Source: Xylocopa sonorina (lineage: Eukaryota > Arthropoda > Insecta > Hymenoptera > Apidae). Taken from it: a DNA stretch of 64,000 nucleotides. A model generated the notes under the pieces. The model made no database searches. It saw nothing but the letters and a program-made list of their open reading frames with translations, and had not been told where the DNA came from. This document shows positions 23,131-34,929 of this stretch, in pieces. A program made the position numbers and the translations under genes. Where the stretch lies: the NCBI RefSeq assembly GCF_050948175.1, contig NC_135200.1, positions 10,345,001-10,409,000 on the forward strand, given 5' to 3'. Numbering within the stretch: position 1 is the first letter of the stretch; every line of letters begins with the position of its first letter.

Positions 23131-26100
23131 ATGGGTGCGCTCGGTGTGCTTTAAAACATCGAGAACTCGATGGAGGGTTGGTCGATGCTTGAAATTGTTT
23201 CATCGAGTTGAAAGTTTATTTATTTAAACACGTCGAGCAGAGGTGTTCGTTAAGTTGGCGTGGGTATCGTGAAAGGGTTGATTGATACCAAGAAAACTAG
23301 AGTTACGGTAAATCATTCGACGTATGCTATAAATCTTGTTAGGTTACAGCAACAATCGACTCCTGCTTCATCGATAGAGCTGAAACTCGCACGACTCCCA
23401 CATAATCTCCTCTGACATTCATTGAAACGTCGAGGAAACGGTTGAATTTCGAAATTGTAGCTTAGACGAGCCTGCAACTCGGACGAACGCAATTTGTTGT
23501 TTCCCAAAGGCCGTAGAATGCTAATAAATCACTCGAGGCACGCTACGAACGCAACGCGTAGCCGTAGGAATTACACCGTTCGTAAGAATGAAATTCAAAT
23601 CCATATTACACCCACGCGAGTGCGTTCCTCGAATGCCAGCGCTGTTTCTCGCGCGTACCCAGACGATACAACGATTCGCGTAGGCACGCGCGACTATTCA
23701 ACTGGCATTTCGGTACACTAATCACCTTTCGTCGCCTACTCGATGTTTCTCTTTCTAAGCCGCCACCTTGCGATATCCAGAATGCCGCCACGCGAGCGAC
23801 GAGCTCGAATCGCCGCTGGCCAGATCGTTCGCGGCCAGCATCCGTCGTAGGCGCGATCGCTTTCCATCGCTGGGCGCGTTTCGTCGTTCGTGGCCGTTCA
23901 CTTCGAGACGTTTCCTTTCTTCCAGCTCATTCACGTGTACCAAATGAATGGGCGTAGCCGCGCGCGTGCCTGTTTTTGCAGGAACGCGTTCGTTGCTTAC
24001 GCCAACGCTCGCGGTTGCTGGTAATTCCCGCGGTGATCGGCGCGCTTTTGATCGATCGGCTTCCGTTCTGAATGATAAATTACGGCTGATTGCGAGGCAA
24101 CGTTTCGTAACGGTTTAGAATCAATTTTAATTTTATTAGAACCGAGTACCAACCAGATGAATTATACAATATAATCTGCCATTCCATGTTTCCTCTATCC
24201 CTGTTAAGCTACTTATAAGTTATACATATTTATGATTAATTCATGCAACAGAAACATTTCCTCATCACATCAAGTACGGCTTTCTGTTCTCCTTTTTTAA
24301 TAAAATTGCTAGGGTTTGGCAATTTCGTATTAGAAACGAGTGAAAGAGCGAGATGGAGTGTATGATTAATGCCATAAACAAATCGATTTCAAATTGGCTA
24401 AAATAGCATTAGGCATCTTTGCCAGATCTTTGTCTGAACTTAACCTTAATCGCAAAACCGTACACCTCTTCTCTGTTTCCAAAAATTGGCGCGTTCAGCC
24501 GCGCAGGGCAAGTCGAGAACGAGACGAAAGCGAAAGAGACTCGTCTCTGGCGAATTTGTTTAAACATCCAGACTGTTGTATCGCGCGAGGCGTCCTCTGG
24601 AGGTTGTCCACGGCGCGTAATAAAACTTTCGGTCGGTCCCACTCTCCGTGGACGAGCGTTCGCCACGGACGAACCGGAAACTTCCCTTTCCGGCGCGGCG
24701 ACGTCGCGAGAACTTTTGAGGTCGCGTCACCGCGCGGCGCGCTCTGCACCCTCTTTCGCCTTCTGTCTGCGCCCTGCGCTTCCTCGTCGCCTCTAATCTC
24801 GCAAATGGACGGCGCTGGGTCCAGGAATTTTACGCGAACCGTTTAACCGTCATCGCGCGAAAAATCGATGGTACCGCTGCGTGTGCCTCTCGCGTTTTGC
24901 GCGAACTGTGCGACCTGCGTGCGTTCGCGAGAGACGTACTTCTCGAGTGATTGTAGGATTAGTGAAATATTGTTCGTTCACTTTGACGAGTGTGGATAGT
25001 AATGTTTGTTTGGTAATTGTATTTTACTTATTATTCCCAACGGGGGTCGAAAGTGAGTACAGATCTCGAGAACACGAAATCTATTCGCAACCTCGACACA
25101 TACATCGCGCGAATAGAAGATTAATTAGAATGCTAGAAATACGCTATACGTAGCATTATATTCCTACCTCGATCTCATTATCGATACCGTTATCAGATGA
25201 ACTTGATTTTTCCAAGGCGCAGATATACAGTCATCTTGACCCTCGCTGCATACTGCTCGCTTCATCATTTATTCATGGCGAGTATAGAATAAAATCCCTG
25301 CCCCTTATCTCTGCGAGCGAACAATATCGACGTAATAATCCAACCGTGGCCACTGTTCACGAAAATCCTGGCACAGTTCACGCCCGCAAGATGATTCATC
25401 GCGACGATGAATGCATGTATCGGAGCTGGCGCGAGATCGACGCCGCGAAACGTGCAATCAGGCTGTATCGAGGCTCTTAGAATTACAAATTTCCAGGCCC
25501 GAAAGGATGCCAGAAGGTCGATCAATCGAGGAGAGCTGGAGGTGGAGCAGGCGGTGGCGCGACCGGAGCGTGTTTCGAACGAATCAGGCCAGTTCGAAGC
25601 GTGACGCGAAGTTCGGCAATTTTGTCGCGAGCAAGTTTCGAGGGATAATCGTTTTCGAGGGCTGCACGGGTGCGAACGGGAAAGATACGCGGCTGCAGGT
25701 GTTGGTTTTTGTTTAACGATCGTTCACAGTCGTAAATAGGGGCGTTAGTTTCGGCACGGAATTTTCTTGTTAAAGGCAGGTGCGGTAATCGTGTCGTCCC
25801 GTTCAGGCAATTTACAGTGGCAACGTGAAACCAACGAGGGTCGAAAATTGCTAGCGTTTGCCACCCGTAGGGACCGGAATTTTAGACCAGCTTTCAGCCG
25901 TTCCTAATTCAAACTTACAACGCTTCGATCTTGCAAAATTTCCTCCTGTAACCTCATCGATAAGGCAACGAATAATACCAGCGGAATTAAAATCAATGGC
26001 TCGATGGAAGAATTCTTAGAGATTAACATGTCGCTCGCAAAATCACGATTCGACGTCCGTTTCCAATCGAGGACTCTCCAAATATCGCAACGTCCACCGA

Positions 26101-28270
26101 GTCCAGCCCGTCCAGATTACGTCCTCGAAATTGATTGGAACCAAACAACCAAGCGCAATTCCGCGCCTCCCGCGCGTAGTAACAATTTTTCGGCGAAACC
26201 CAATTTGCCGGCGTATTCACGCTCCGGACGGATATTAACAAGCGGCCGTTCGCTCGCGGAGAACGTTTCGACTCGGTTCGCCAGGCCGTCGAAACGTTCG
26301 ACGAACGCCAATGAGTGGCGAGGAGGAACGCCTCGCGATCGCTGGTATCGGCTCTGAATACCAGTCGATTTTTTCGAATTCTCGCGCAAAAAGGACGCGA
26401 AGCACTCTATGCGCACGCTCGAAAGAAGCCCTCGCCTCGCCTCCTGCTAAGAGAGTTCTCCGCCGCGGTCGCTGGGGGATCGCGTGCCGATGATTTCATC
26501 CGTTTTACGTGAGTTTGCATACTTTCAAGGCCGACGAGAATATCCGCGAGCCTCGACTCGCTTCTGCGGACGCTGCCCGCCCGTGCGAACCCTCTCGCCG
26601 GTAATAATACGTCTCTGTTTGACGTTCGTATTAAACGGGATAATGTACGAGCTGTTTTTGTCCGTGGCGGTATTGATTCTGGGATAAGACGTACGCGTTA
26701 AGTCGAGGCGTTCGAGCGAGGACCCGCTCGGGACGAGCGGTCTTCGAGATCGTTAATACGTTTATTCGACGACGCGGAGGGCCGTCCACGCCAGCGTTCG
26801 TAAACCGCTCGAAATGGCAATCGAGTTTCCGTGGAATCGTTCCTTCGTTTACTGTTCGCGAACAGCTCGCGAAATTTTGATCATCGCCACTCGAGACTCG
26901 AGTACTGATTCGTACCGAGCGTACGAGCAGCCGATTTCCACGGGATCTCGTTTTTATTTTATACTCGCGAACAATTTGCGAACGCTGTGTAATTTGTGGT
27001 CGAGCAGTGATTGTAGAGCCGGAAGGCTCGCGAACATTGTTTGCGAAACAGTTGGCTAGTGTGTACACAAGTTGGAATATGATTTCGCGTGTACTCTGAA
27101 AATATTCTTATCTCGCGAACAGCGTGCAGCTAATATCTTTCGTTTTCCTTAACGAAGGAAATTATTCAAGGATCTTGACTCTTTGATCGGACGTTCGTAG
27201 GAGAATTGTCTGAAATCCGAAGTAGAGGAGAAAACGACGGAAAGTAGCGATCCCAATCGTCGTTCAAATACCGAACAAGAGGATAGTCATGCGACAGAGC
27301 GCATTACACAACGAGCGACCAGCCACGGGACGATTTAATAAATTTCAGCCAAGGGTCGGTAGTTGCGTGCCGCTAAATTACCCGGTCTTCAGGAAAGTCC
27401 GTCCATTGAAACGTTCACCTTCCCACAGTTACTTCCTCCGTTCTTCCATAATAAACCCCGACAAAAGGAATGATCCACGGGGATCAAAAGAAACGGCTGC
27501 CCTCGGAAAGAAATTCCTACGGCGAACCCGACGGAAATCCCTTAGGTTTCTTGGACGCCTAACAATAAGAACCTGGCTCGTTACCGCCACGGATCGATAT
27601 CGTACACACATTGTGCAGCGCGTGTGTGTAAAACATGCGAAGGTCGAACGATCCTGAGCCTCGCGAGCACCACTTTTCCACGCGTCGACTAAATTAATCC
27701 GATTTTCCCGTTCGTCGAAGTTGAAACGATCGAGGAAGACGAACCGTCGTTGGAGCTTGCGCCACTGCGAATCGAGCATCGCTCGACCTCGTCTGAGATA
27801 CGAAACTGACCTCGAAAAAAGTATTTTTCTGCCTCAATTTTTGCAGAGGAACGCGGCAATGAAATATGAGAAGAGAAATCGATAAAAGATTCTGCTTTCG
27901 ATGGATGGAAAAATGAGTTAAGTTCGCGTTACGATCAATCATCCGTGGATCGCCGAAGGTATCCTTTCGAAATTGCTGAGAAAGGAACGAAGTGGGAAGC
28001 AACGCGTTTCGAGTCTCATCCGCGAGCTCGCGACGATAAGAATAATGCAAATGGCGTTATTCGTACTTTAGACGCTTCTCATTGAAGCCAGTCCGAATAA
28101 TCAGGCGTTGGATAGTCAGGATAAAATGAATTCTTACCAGTCGTTAATCAGACGCGAAAAGATGAAACCCACGAACTCGCAGGAACGAGGATCTGGTAAT
28201 GCGATTTTGAGAGGGAAAGGTAGGAAGTCGCGGAAAGAGCGGGCAGGAAGCGAGTGTCGAAAGAAACTGG
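23131..28270. other. Non-coding stretch with isolated donor-like sites
   Basis: About 5 kb without a recognised gene. Plus-strand donor-like sites occur at 25053 (TCGAAA|GTGAGTAC) and 26509 (TTTTAC|GTGAGTTTG). The first follows a 55-codon open stretch in a frame beginning near 24881, but no acceptor or promoter assigns it to a transcript. GC-rich blocks at 24.4-24.85 and 26.0-26.9 kb are open on both strands. The sequence at 24.1-24.4 kb is AT-rich. Confidence 0.5.
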
Positions 28271-28729
28271 TTAACACTGGGAGTCCTTGACGAGATTGCT
28301 AATTCGCGCAGAGGCGGTTCGTAGAAAGTGAATATACAACATCTTGAAAAGGTCTACGTTATTTTTGCCAGTGCATCGCGCAAAGGACAAATGTATCCTT
28401 ACAAGAGAAGGATAATCGCTATTGTTCATGCGTTCTATCAAAAGAGCAATCGTATTCAATATAAAACGACGTGATCGATGCGCTGTGCAAACAAATTCGA
28501 ACCAAATCTGTGAGTAACAAGCTGCACGTTCCCCTGGGAATTCGACCACCCTTTTAATCGCACTCGTGACGCGCGTCCCCTCGCGTGTACCCTCTCTGAT
28601 CCTCTCCTCCGTTCGAACCCCGCACGAGCTTCTTTCACCCCGTAATTCAGCCACGATCGAGCGATCGTTTCCCTCGATCGTCGTTGTTATATCGCACCCC
28701 CATTGTCCGACGGAATTCAACGAAAACAC
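28271..28729 (-). other. Unrecognised 152-codon open frame
   Basis: The minus-strand frame begins MFSLNSVGQWGCDI and has fairly mixed amino acid composition, including several cysteines. No domain, signal peptide or membrane segment is convincing. The GC-rich first half is also open on the plus strand; the second half is less GC-rich. No flanking splice signals of note. Probably chance, listed for its length in less CpG-rich sequence. Confidence 0.13.
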
Positions 28730-28794
28730 GGGATCGTTGGGGCGGGACGATGATCGCGCGATCGCGTCGCTGGTTATCGGCTCGCATCGAGCGT

Positions 28795-28835
28795 GACCAG
28801 TTCCTTCCTGGACGGTCGACGACCAGTTCCTTCCT
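28795..28835. repeat. 15-bp direct repeat at 26-bp spacing
   Basis: GACCAGTTCCTTCCT occurs twice, at 28795-28809 and 28821-28835, identical and separated by GGACGGTCGAC. It looks like a recent small tandem duplication. Confidence 0.9.
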
Positions 28836-29730
28836 CCCGTTTCCCCGCCTGGTAATCCATCATCGACCGATAACGAAGTGGGTTAATAACGGTCTAACCG
28901 CGGCGTTGCGTAAACGCGCGAACCGATCGCCGCCCAGGTATCGCGAGCCATTAGCAAATTGAACGAACCGCCGATCCCGATCTCCACTTTTCGCTGTTCG
29001 CATCCTCGAATTCGAACGCGGAAGTTTCGCGCGTCTCCGTCGTTTGCATAATCTCTAATCTCCGCTCGTTCGAATTCGATGGATTTATTATACTCGATCT
29101 GATTGGTCAGAGATGGAAAACCCTCGCGTTCTACGAGCGGAAGTTGTATGAACTTTTCGAAAATTGTTTCACAGATTCGCGTATCGCGTTGAACGAGTAA
29201 TATCGAGTTATAGCGAAACTGTATCCGAGCATCGAAGCTATAGGATTTTCGTGGACGTTGTCTGGTAAAATCGTTGCCTCGCTTCTGTCGATCGAAGTCG
29301 ATGGCGTATTAAATTAATTTAGCGGGTTGGTTAGAAGCGGGGCGGATGATAACGATGAAAGGAAGATGAATTTCTTTGATGTTGCCGGGGTCGATTGATG
29401 CTATCTGAGAGGTTCCAGCTGGGGAATATTGATACACGCCCGCTGATACGTGTTCCTCGCGTGTAATGCGTCGGTCAAACCCCTCCCTATGGTAATGGCG
29501 TACGGAGCCAGCTCACGGTTCCAAAGCTCTGTAGCTTAGATTGGACAGCGGCGATCTGAACTCAAAGGAGATGGATTATTGTGCTACTTGTTGGCGTTAC
29601 CGGACTTTAACCGCGTTTCTAATTCAATTCTGGGGCAGAAATCTTGTTTGTCCTGAGCGTTCCGCTTGAAAGTCTCGAATAAAACTATCGAGACTCGAGG
29701 ACAGTGAACACTTTTACATAGATTAGCATG
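28836..29730. other. Non-coding stretch
   Basis: Nothing recognised. CpG-rich to 29.05 kb, then mixed composition. Confidence 0.5.
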
Positions 29731-29824
29731 GCTGAATACAGCTGAATCTATAGCAAACAGAGATAACAAACTAGAGATTAATAGCAAACAATCTATAGAT
29801 AACAAATTTTATTAAAAAAAAAAA
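29731..29824. repeat. Nested short tandem repeats plus A-run
   Basis: GCTGAAT repeats with a 10-bp period at 29731-29747. Then a roughly 30-bp unit built around TAGCAAACA and AGATAACAAA occurs twice (29749-29770 and 29780-29806), the second copy carrying a small insertion (TCTAT). An A-run at about 29814-29824 ends the block. The AT-rich, repetitive composition contrasts with the flanks and suggests replication slippage or a degraded element tail. Confidence 0.7.
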
Positions 29825-31430
29825 TAACAATGTTGTTCGATGCGTGCACCTCGAGCGTTAAGTAGTCACGAACGTTCATTGTCCGATCTCAAGCGGAAGA
29901 AAACGAATCCAATGAACCCTCCAGCATCGGTAGATTATCCTCGAGGCTCGAAGTGGTTAAGGACGACCGTAGTCAGACCCCGCATGGAATATTCATAGGA
30001 GCTACCGATCGATCTCTATCGTTTCGGAATATCTTCGGGAAACGCTTGTAATTCGAACGAAATTTGCATGCTTCTCGTCCCTTTTTCATGCCCCCACCCG
30101 CAGCCACGGTTTCGAGCAGTAAATCGCGGCCGTGTTTTCGTCAGAATTATTTAGACGCGAGGAGAACGCTCGACGGGAGCCGAACGAGGTCGCTCGACCA
30201 CCGATTTCATCCTGCAAAGTGCGGCATCAATTCGTTAAACAAGCGGCGGATCATTTTTCATTCGCCCCGGTCTATCCTCGATGGAAAGCAACGGCTGCCA
30301 CTCCTTCGCGAATCGATTTGACGGGGTTGAATATTCCCCGTCGTATTAAACCGGTACCCGTTGATCGCGTATGCCGTTTGACAATGTTATTCGCGCCATT
30401 AGCCGCGACACGCAGCTGGAGATTCGCGCGCGATCCTATCAATGACAAATTAGTTCTGACGGGGGAACGGAAAAAGAACAACGCCGTGAAAAATGAACGG
30501 GCGAATTACGCGCGATTATCTTCACCCCGCCGTGCCGATCTCGAGGCACGACGAATCGTATCGCAGTCGGTTGTTCAATGGCAACGCGTCGGATTGCGAG
30601 AACGAATTCGACGCGTTTCAGAAAAGTCGCGGCAAGAAACGTCAGGTTTTTCAGTCGTTCCTGAGGAGTAATGGATATTTTTTAATGGAGTCATACGTTA
30701 CCTCGCGAGCGAAGAAATTTAATAATCGATGTCCTTCGAGCGCTCTTGGTCATGAAGAATATTCTTACGTGGTTTTTTGCCGTCTCGTGATTAATGCGAT
30801 TTCTATGAATAACCGCTGGTGTAAAAGTCACCGCGCCACCCTTTCTTCATCCCTATCCCGTTACCCGCGAACACGAGATTAATTATTCTTCCTTAATCTG
30901 ATTCGAATATTAACAACCACTTCGATGATTCAATAACTGCATCGTATCCGATACAAATCTGTGTCTCACATTGCAAGTTGACAAAAAAAGTCTCAAAATA
31001 GCATTGAAAACCGCGCGCTAATGAGTTTCGAGTATGCGGCACGATAGTATTTCGTTTTTAGCACGAACGGCGCCCGATGCAACGATAATCGTAACAGGCG
31101 TGCGAATTCTCGGAATAGTCCTGAAACCGGGAGCCCGAAAATGACCGCTATAAAAATTCTAATTACATCGTTAGCATAATAATTCGTTTGCGAGACAAAC
31201 GTCACGCGATTTGACGATGATTATAACAGGGGCGAAGGGATGGAAAGGAACACAGACGGGGAGCGTTGTCACCCGGAAACTCGTCGCGCGACCCCCGCGG
31301 AACCCGGTTGAATTTCGCAGCGATGCCCGCGGGGCGGACTCCGTGTTAATGCACGACTCTGCAGGGAAACGCGGAGGAACGGCGGGTGGAAGAGGGACGG
31401 TTTGGTACGTTTCGCATACGAGTTGCAGTA
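29825..31430. other. Non-coding stretch
   Basis: No recognised gene. A plus-strand acceptor-like site (CAGGTTTTTCAG) ends near 30652. Frames at 30.1-30.9 kb are open on both strands and unrecognised. Confidence 0.5.
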
Positions 31431-31724
31431 TTACCCGCGGCATATTGCCCACAATGCAGTTAGAATCCATACGTAGACCGCGTTGACCACAATGGGCCAG
31501 TGGCGGCGAACAAGCGGCACCGTGCCCCGGGTCTCGCCAGGGAAACGAGCAATTACCGCGTCCGCGAACGGGGGTTGCGTGAATTTATGGCTCGATCCCT
31601 TGAGCAACCCTTCGAACGTTATCCATCTCGCTGGAATTGCCTCGCAAAGTAAACGCGCCCCGCCACGGTCTCGTTTCTTATGATATATCGACGCAGCCCT
31701 TCCGCTTTTTCCGCTTCCCATCAT
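31431..31724 (-). CDS. Unrecognised 97-codon frame with hydrophobic C-terminus
   Basis: The minus-strand frame begins with ATG (MMGSGKSGRAASIYHKK), has a basic N-terminal half, and ends with a hydrophobic stretch (PIVVNAVYVWILTALWAI, about residues 77-94) before the stop. That arrangement would suit a tail-anchored protein. No family is recognised. The plus strand is partly open over the same bases (31483-31683). Real small ORF or chance cannot be decided from sequence alone. Confidence 0.13.
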   Translation of the reverse strand: MMGSGKSGRAASIYHKKRDRGGARLLCEAIPARWITFEGLLKGSSHKFTQPPFADAVIARFPGETRGTVPLVRRHWPIVVNAVYVWILTALWAICRG

Positions 31725-32169
31725 TAATTCACGCGGATCACTTCACCCTGCGAGAATTTCTATTATTCTCGTCCTCGCGCCAAAAGAAACGGCGCCAGCC
31801 TTTCTCTTGGCGCGCGCTGGCGTTCATCACGGGGACGTGACTCGAGGTTTGATTGTTGCTAATTCGGAGGGTTATTAAGGAGGAATGGAGGGTTTCGAGC
31901 GGGCTGGTTTACGATAAGGGAACTGGAGTACCGGAATCGTTCCCCGGGGAAATGCGTGTGATTTGTGTGAATATTTTCGCCGGTTATCAAGATCGTCTTT
32001 GATCCTGCACCGCGCTATTATTACTGGCACGATACGAATTACGTAAATAAGTTGGAATAATTTATCGCGCGACGCATGCGAGTTCACGATCCGCGATCCA
32101 GAAATCGATCGCTGCTTGGACTATTTATAATCTGTCCGCGTGCGTTCGCGTACGCGTTTCAAGCAGCGC
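31725..32169. other. Non-coding stretch
   Basis: Nothing recognised; ends at the A-run beginning at 32170. Confidence 0.5.
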
Positions 32170-32458
32170 AAAAAAAAAAAAAAAAAAAAAACAGAAAAAT
32201 CGAATCCCCGTGGAACGCGAAGGAAGAACGTCAGACGAACAATCGGCGTCGGTTCTCATGAAAATTAGACGCGTGGATCTCGCGGGATTCGGGGGATGTC
32301 GCGGAAATCCAGCGGATGGAGAACAGTTTTTTCCTGTCCAAGTGACAGATTTTTCTTTTTTTTTTTTTCACCGTTTCCCCTTTCGATGCACAGTTCGATG
32401 GCGCGCATTGTGTCGATGCCGCGAATCAAACGGAAGGAGAGGAAAAAAAAAAAAAAAA
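32170..32458. repeat. Cluster of long homopolymer runs
   Basis: Three long runs lie within 290 bases: 22 A at 32170-32191, 13 T at 32356-32368, and 16 A at 32443-32458. The first and third have the same orientation. They are the longest pure homopolymers in the window. No retroelement sequence or target-site duplication is recognisable between them. Confidence 0.95.
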
Positions 32459-33046
32459 TACGCAACGATGGACGGAGGCGCGACGACGATAGATATTTCG
32501 ACGCGCGGATTGGCGCCACCGATGGCTTTGTTGCTCGACAGTTTTGTTAAACTCCGGCCACGGTTGCGTTCCTCTGCGTTTGTTGTAAGCGTATGCGCGC
32601 GTGCTCGTGAAAATCGCAGAGTTTTGAAGCTATCGACGGCTCTTGCCCGGTTGCGTGCGACGGTGATTGGGAAATGAGCTTGATTGTACGTCGCGATGAC
32701 AACGCGGAAAATACGGAGCCACCGGGATATTGGGAACGCTGGAATTTTGTTGAAAACAGTTTCTGCTGCAGAGACGGTTAATTTGTCGCCGCTTTCGCGT
32801 GTTAATTAATGGTTGAGCGAATGGGTATGGGATCGAGCTGGCTGGATATTGTTTAGAATTTTAATTGGAACACAGTCGACTATTTTATTGTATATTTCCT
32901 CTTTCTGCTCTTGCTTTTTTCACTCTTCTATGATAGAATATATTTCCAGTGTATTTTACGCGTGAAAATTATTAATCACGCGGCTCTACGTTTTTTTACG
33001 ATCTCTCGTTCGATTGCCCCGTCGCGAATCACCGTATATCGCACAA
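32459..33046. other. Non-coding stretch
   Basis: No recognised gene. AT-rich from about 32860 to 33000, leading into the AT microsatellite. Confidence 0.5.
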
Positions 33047-33072
33047 ATATATATATATATATATATATATAT
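33047..33072. repeat. (AT)13 microsatellite
   Basis: Thirteen uninterrupted AT units. A plus-strand open frame running through it (32911-33531) shows a Tyr-Ile repeat as an artefact of this array. Confidence 0.97.
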
Positions 33073-33892
33073 CGATTATTAATTGCAACGCGCAGATTGC
33101 CATTAGCGAACAGAGAAATGCTGAATGAAACGGGAAACCTAAGTCGGACGGTTTATTTCGCGGGACCTGTTCGAATTCTCATCGGCAATAATCGGATCGA
33201 CGAGAGGTGGAAACAGCAGCCGTGGCGATCCGCGAACGACCGCCTCCACCCACCGTCACGGCGGTGGTTGATGAAGAGGAAGTGCCATTTATTAGACTTG
33301 CCGTGCTTTTCTCCTAATTGGCAGGCCGGCTCGTTAGTCGTTTTGCTCGTCCCGCGCTCGTTATTAGCCGCCTTCGTTTCGAAATATGATTTATCGACAC
33401 CATCGTCTGGTGGAGAAGAAACGAACTTCGTTACCCCGCTTTTAGCCGGAGTGCTTTGTAATTCAATCCATTCGCCCGATTCCCAGCCCCTCGACTTTTT
33501 CCGATATCTAAACGCCGGTGTAAACAGCTGAAATTTTTCCGCGTTACTCCAACCCCACACGCTATTGGTTGATCGACGACGACTAATTACGCGCGTTGAT
33601 TTGAACGTCCATGGAAAAGGGCAATTCTGAGACATTATCCGTTCTAATTATCCACAGTTCTCAATGTAACTCCATGTAACAGGCTTCAGAAACACAGTGC
33701 TAAAATATTTAAGACGATACCACTTATTTAACGTGGTCGCAGAAAATTTGGAAACAAGGACACCATCCAATCTGGTCTCATACCTTTAACGCTACAAAGT
33801 TCCATCATTTTGCAGTCTCTTCCACGGTAACGCGTCCTCGAAACCATTTTCTAAGACTTCCAGCTTCCTGAAGATCGCAGTTTCGCGTACAA
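33073..33892. other. Non-coding stretch
   Basis: A 160-codon minus-strand frame (33153-33635) and a plus-strand frame overlap here. Neither product is recognised. Confidence 0.45.
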
Positions 33893-34227
33893 GTAAGAAA
33901 CCCTTGCACGTATTAACCTTTCGCCGTTTCAGTCGCGATATTCAGCGTCCCACATTCGTCCCTCTGAAGGCGGGCCGCGTTAGCGTCGAAATGGCAAACA
34001 CGTCGTCGAGCAATTATCCGATCGATACAAAAGAACCTCGCGCGCTCCTCCGTTTGACACTCGAGGCGAAATCGTTCCTCTCCTTTCGAAATTCCTCGCC
34101 TCTGTTACCCGTCCCGGGTATCGCGCAGGACAAACGGGTATCGCGTCGCGAAAGTTGGGACCCGGTTCGACGTGCCTCACCCGTATCGAACGGCACACGC
34201 AATTTCTGTCCCGCAGTGTGCTTCTGA
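33893..34227 (+). other. 40-nt intron-like element followed by an open frame
   Basis: A donor-like ACAA|GTAAGA at 33893 is followed by a textbook branch-like TATTAAC and a CGCCGTTTCAG acceptor ending at 33932. At 40 nt it is shorter than introns usually are in insects, so splicing is doubtful. After the acceptor a frame stays open to a TGA at 34227. It contains an ATG in good context (GAAATGG, near 33990) that gives a product beginning MANTSSSNYPIDTKEPRALL, about 79 residues and mainly hydrophilic. The product is unrecognised and the minus strand is open over the same bases. The acceptor could be used with a more distant donor. Confidence 0.18.
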
Positions 34228-34539
34228 CCCAGATCAATTTACGACGCAGCGGCGTTGGCCGCGGAACCGTTCGATTTAGCGGCACGGAAGTTACGAGGCA
34301 CTCGCGGCCCCTGTTTTCGACGATGAATTTCGGTTTACGATACGAGAACCACCGCCCACTCTACTGGCCTATTGACAAATACACGGGTTGGAGAACGAGC
34401 GCGCGTACTCGCTCGTTAACCAAGCCGTTTGTTCGTCGCGAATCGTCCATTGTTGAATTGAAACGCGCGCGCGGCCGCGTACGAGTTTCGCAGAAATGGA
34501 ATTGCAGAAACGGGTTAGGTATGCATGCCCGCGTTTCTT

Positions 34540-34561
34540 CCTCTCTCTCTCTCTCTCTCTT
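34540..34561. repeat. (CT)n microsatellite
   Basis: About ten CT units, uninterrupted. Confidence 0.95.
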
Positions 34562-34912
34562 TATGCGTACGAATGAACTGGAAATGTAATAACAAGAGGA
34601 ACGTAATTTGAACGCGTGTACTTTTTTCCCGCGGTGCTCGCCTCGATTTCCTCGCGTGCCCGCCGCTCTGGATGTTTGACTGACTCTTTATGAAACGATC
34701 GAGCCTCGGTTGTACGGTTGTATAATTATATTTAATGGAACAAATGAGAGTTTCTCGGTTGGGCAACGGGAACGGTCGCTGGATAGCCGAGTGTACGTTT
34801 CGCTTTCGAAGAACGTAATGGGCGCATTGTAGAGATGAAATTAATTTTTGCCGGTGCGAATTAAAACTATTTGAGGGACGATGTGTTTGAGATCGTTCGT
34901 TTAGAGTAATAG

Positions 34913-34929
34913 TCTCTCTCTCTCTCTCT
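34913..34929. repeat. Short (TC)n microsatellite
   Basis: About eight TC units. Confidence 0.9.

Noticed and set aside
22542..23192. Three long overlapping frames (two plus, one minus)
   Set aside because: They cannot all be genes, and none has a recognised domain or flanking splice sites. Best explained by local avoidance of stop codons.
32911..33531. 206-codon plus-strand frame
   Set aside because: It runs through the AT microsatellite (Tyr-Ile repeat), which adds length without stops; the flanks are not protein-like.
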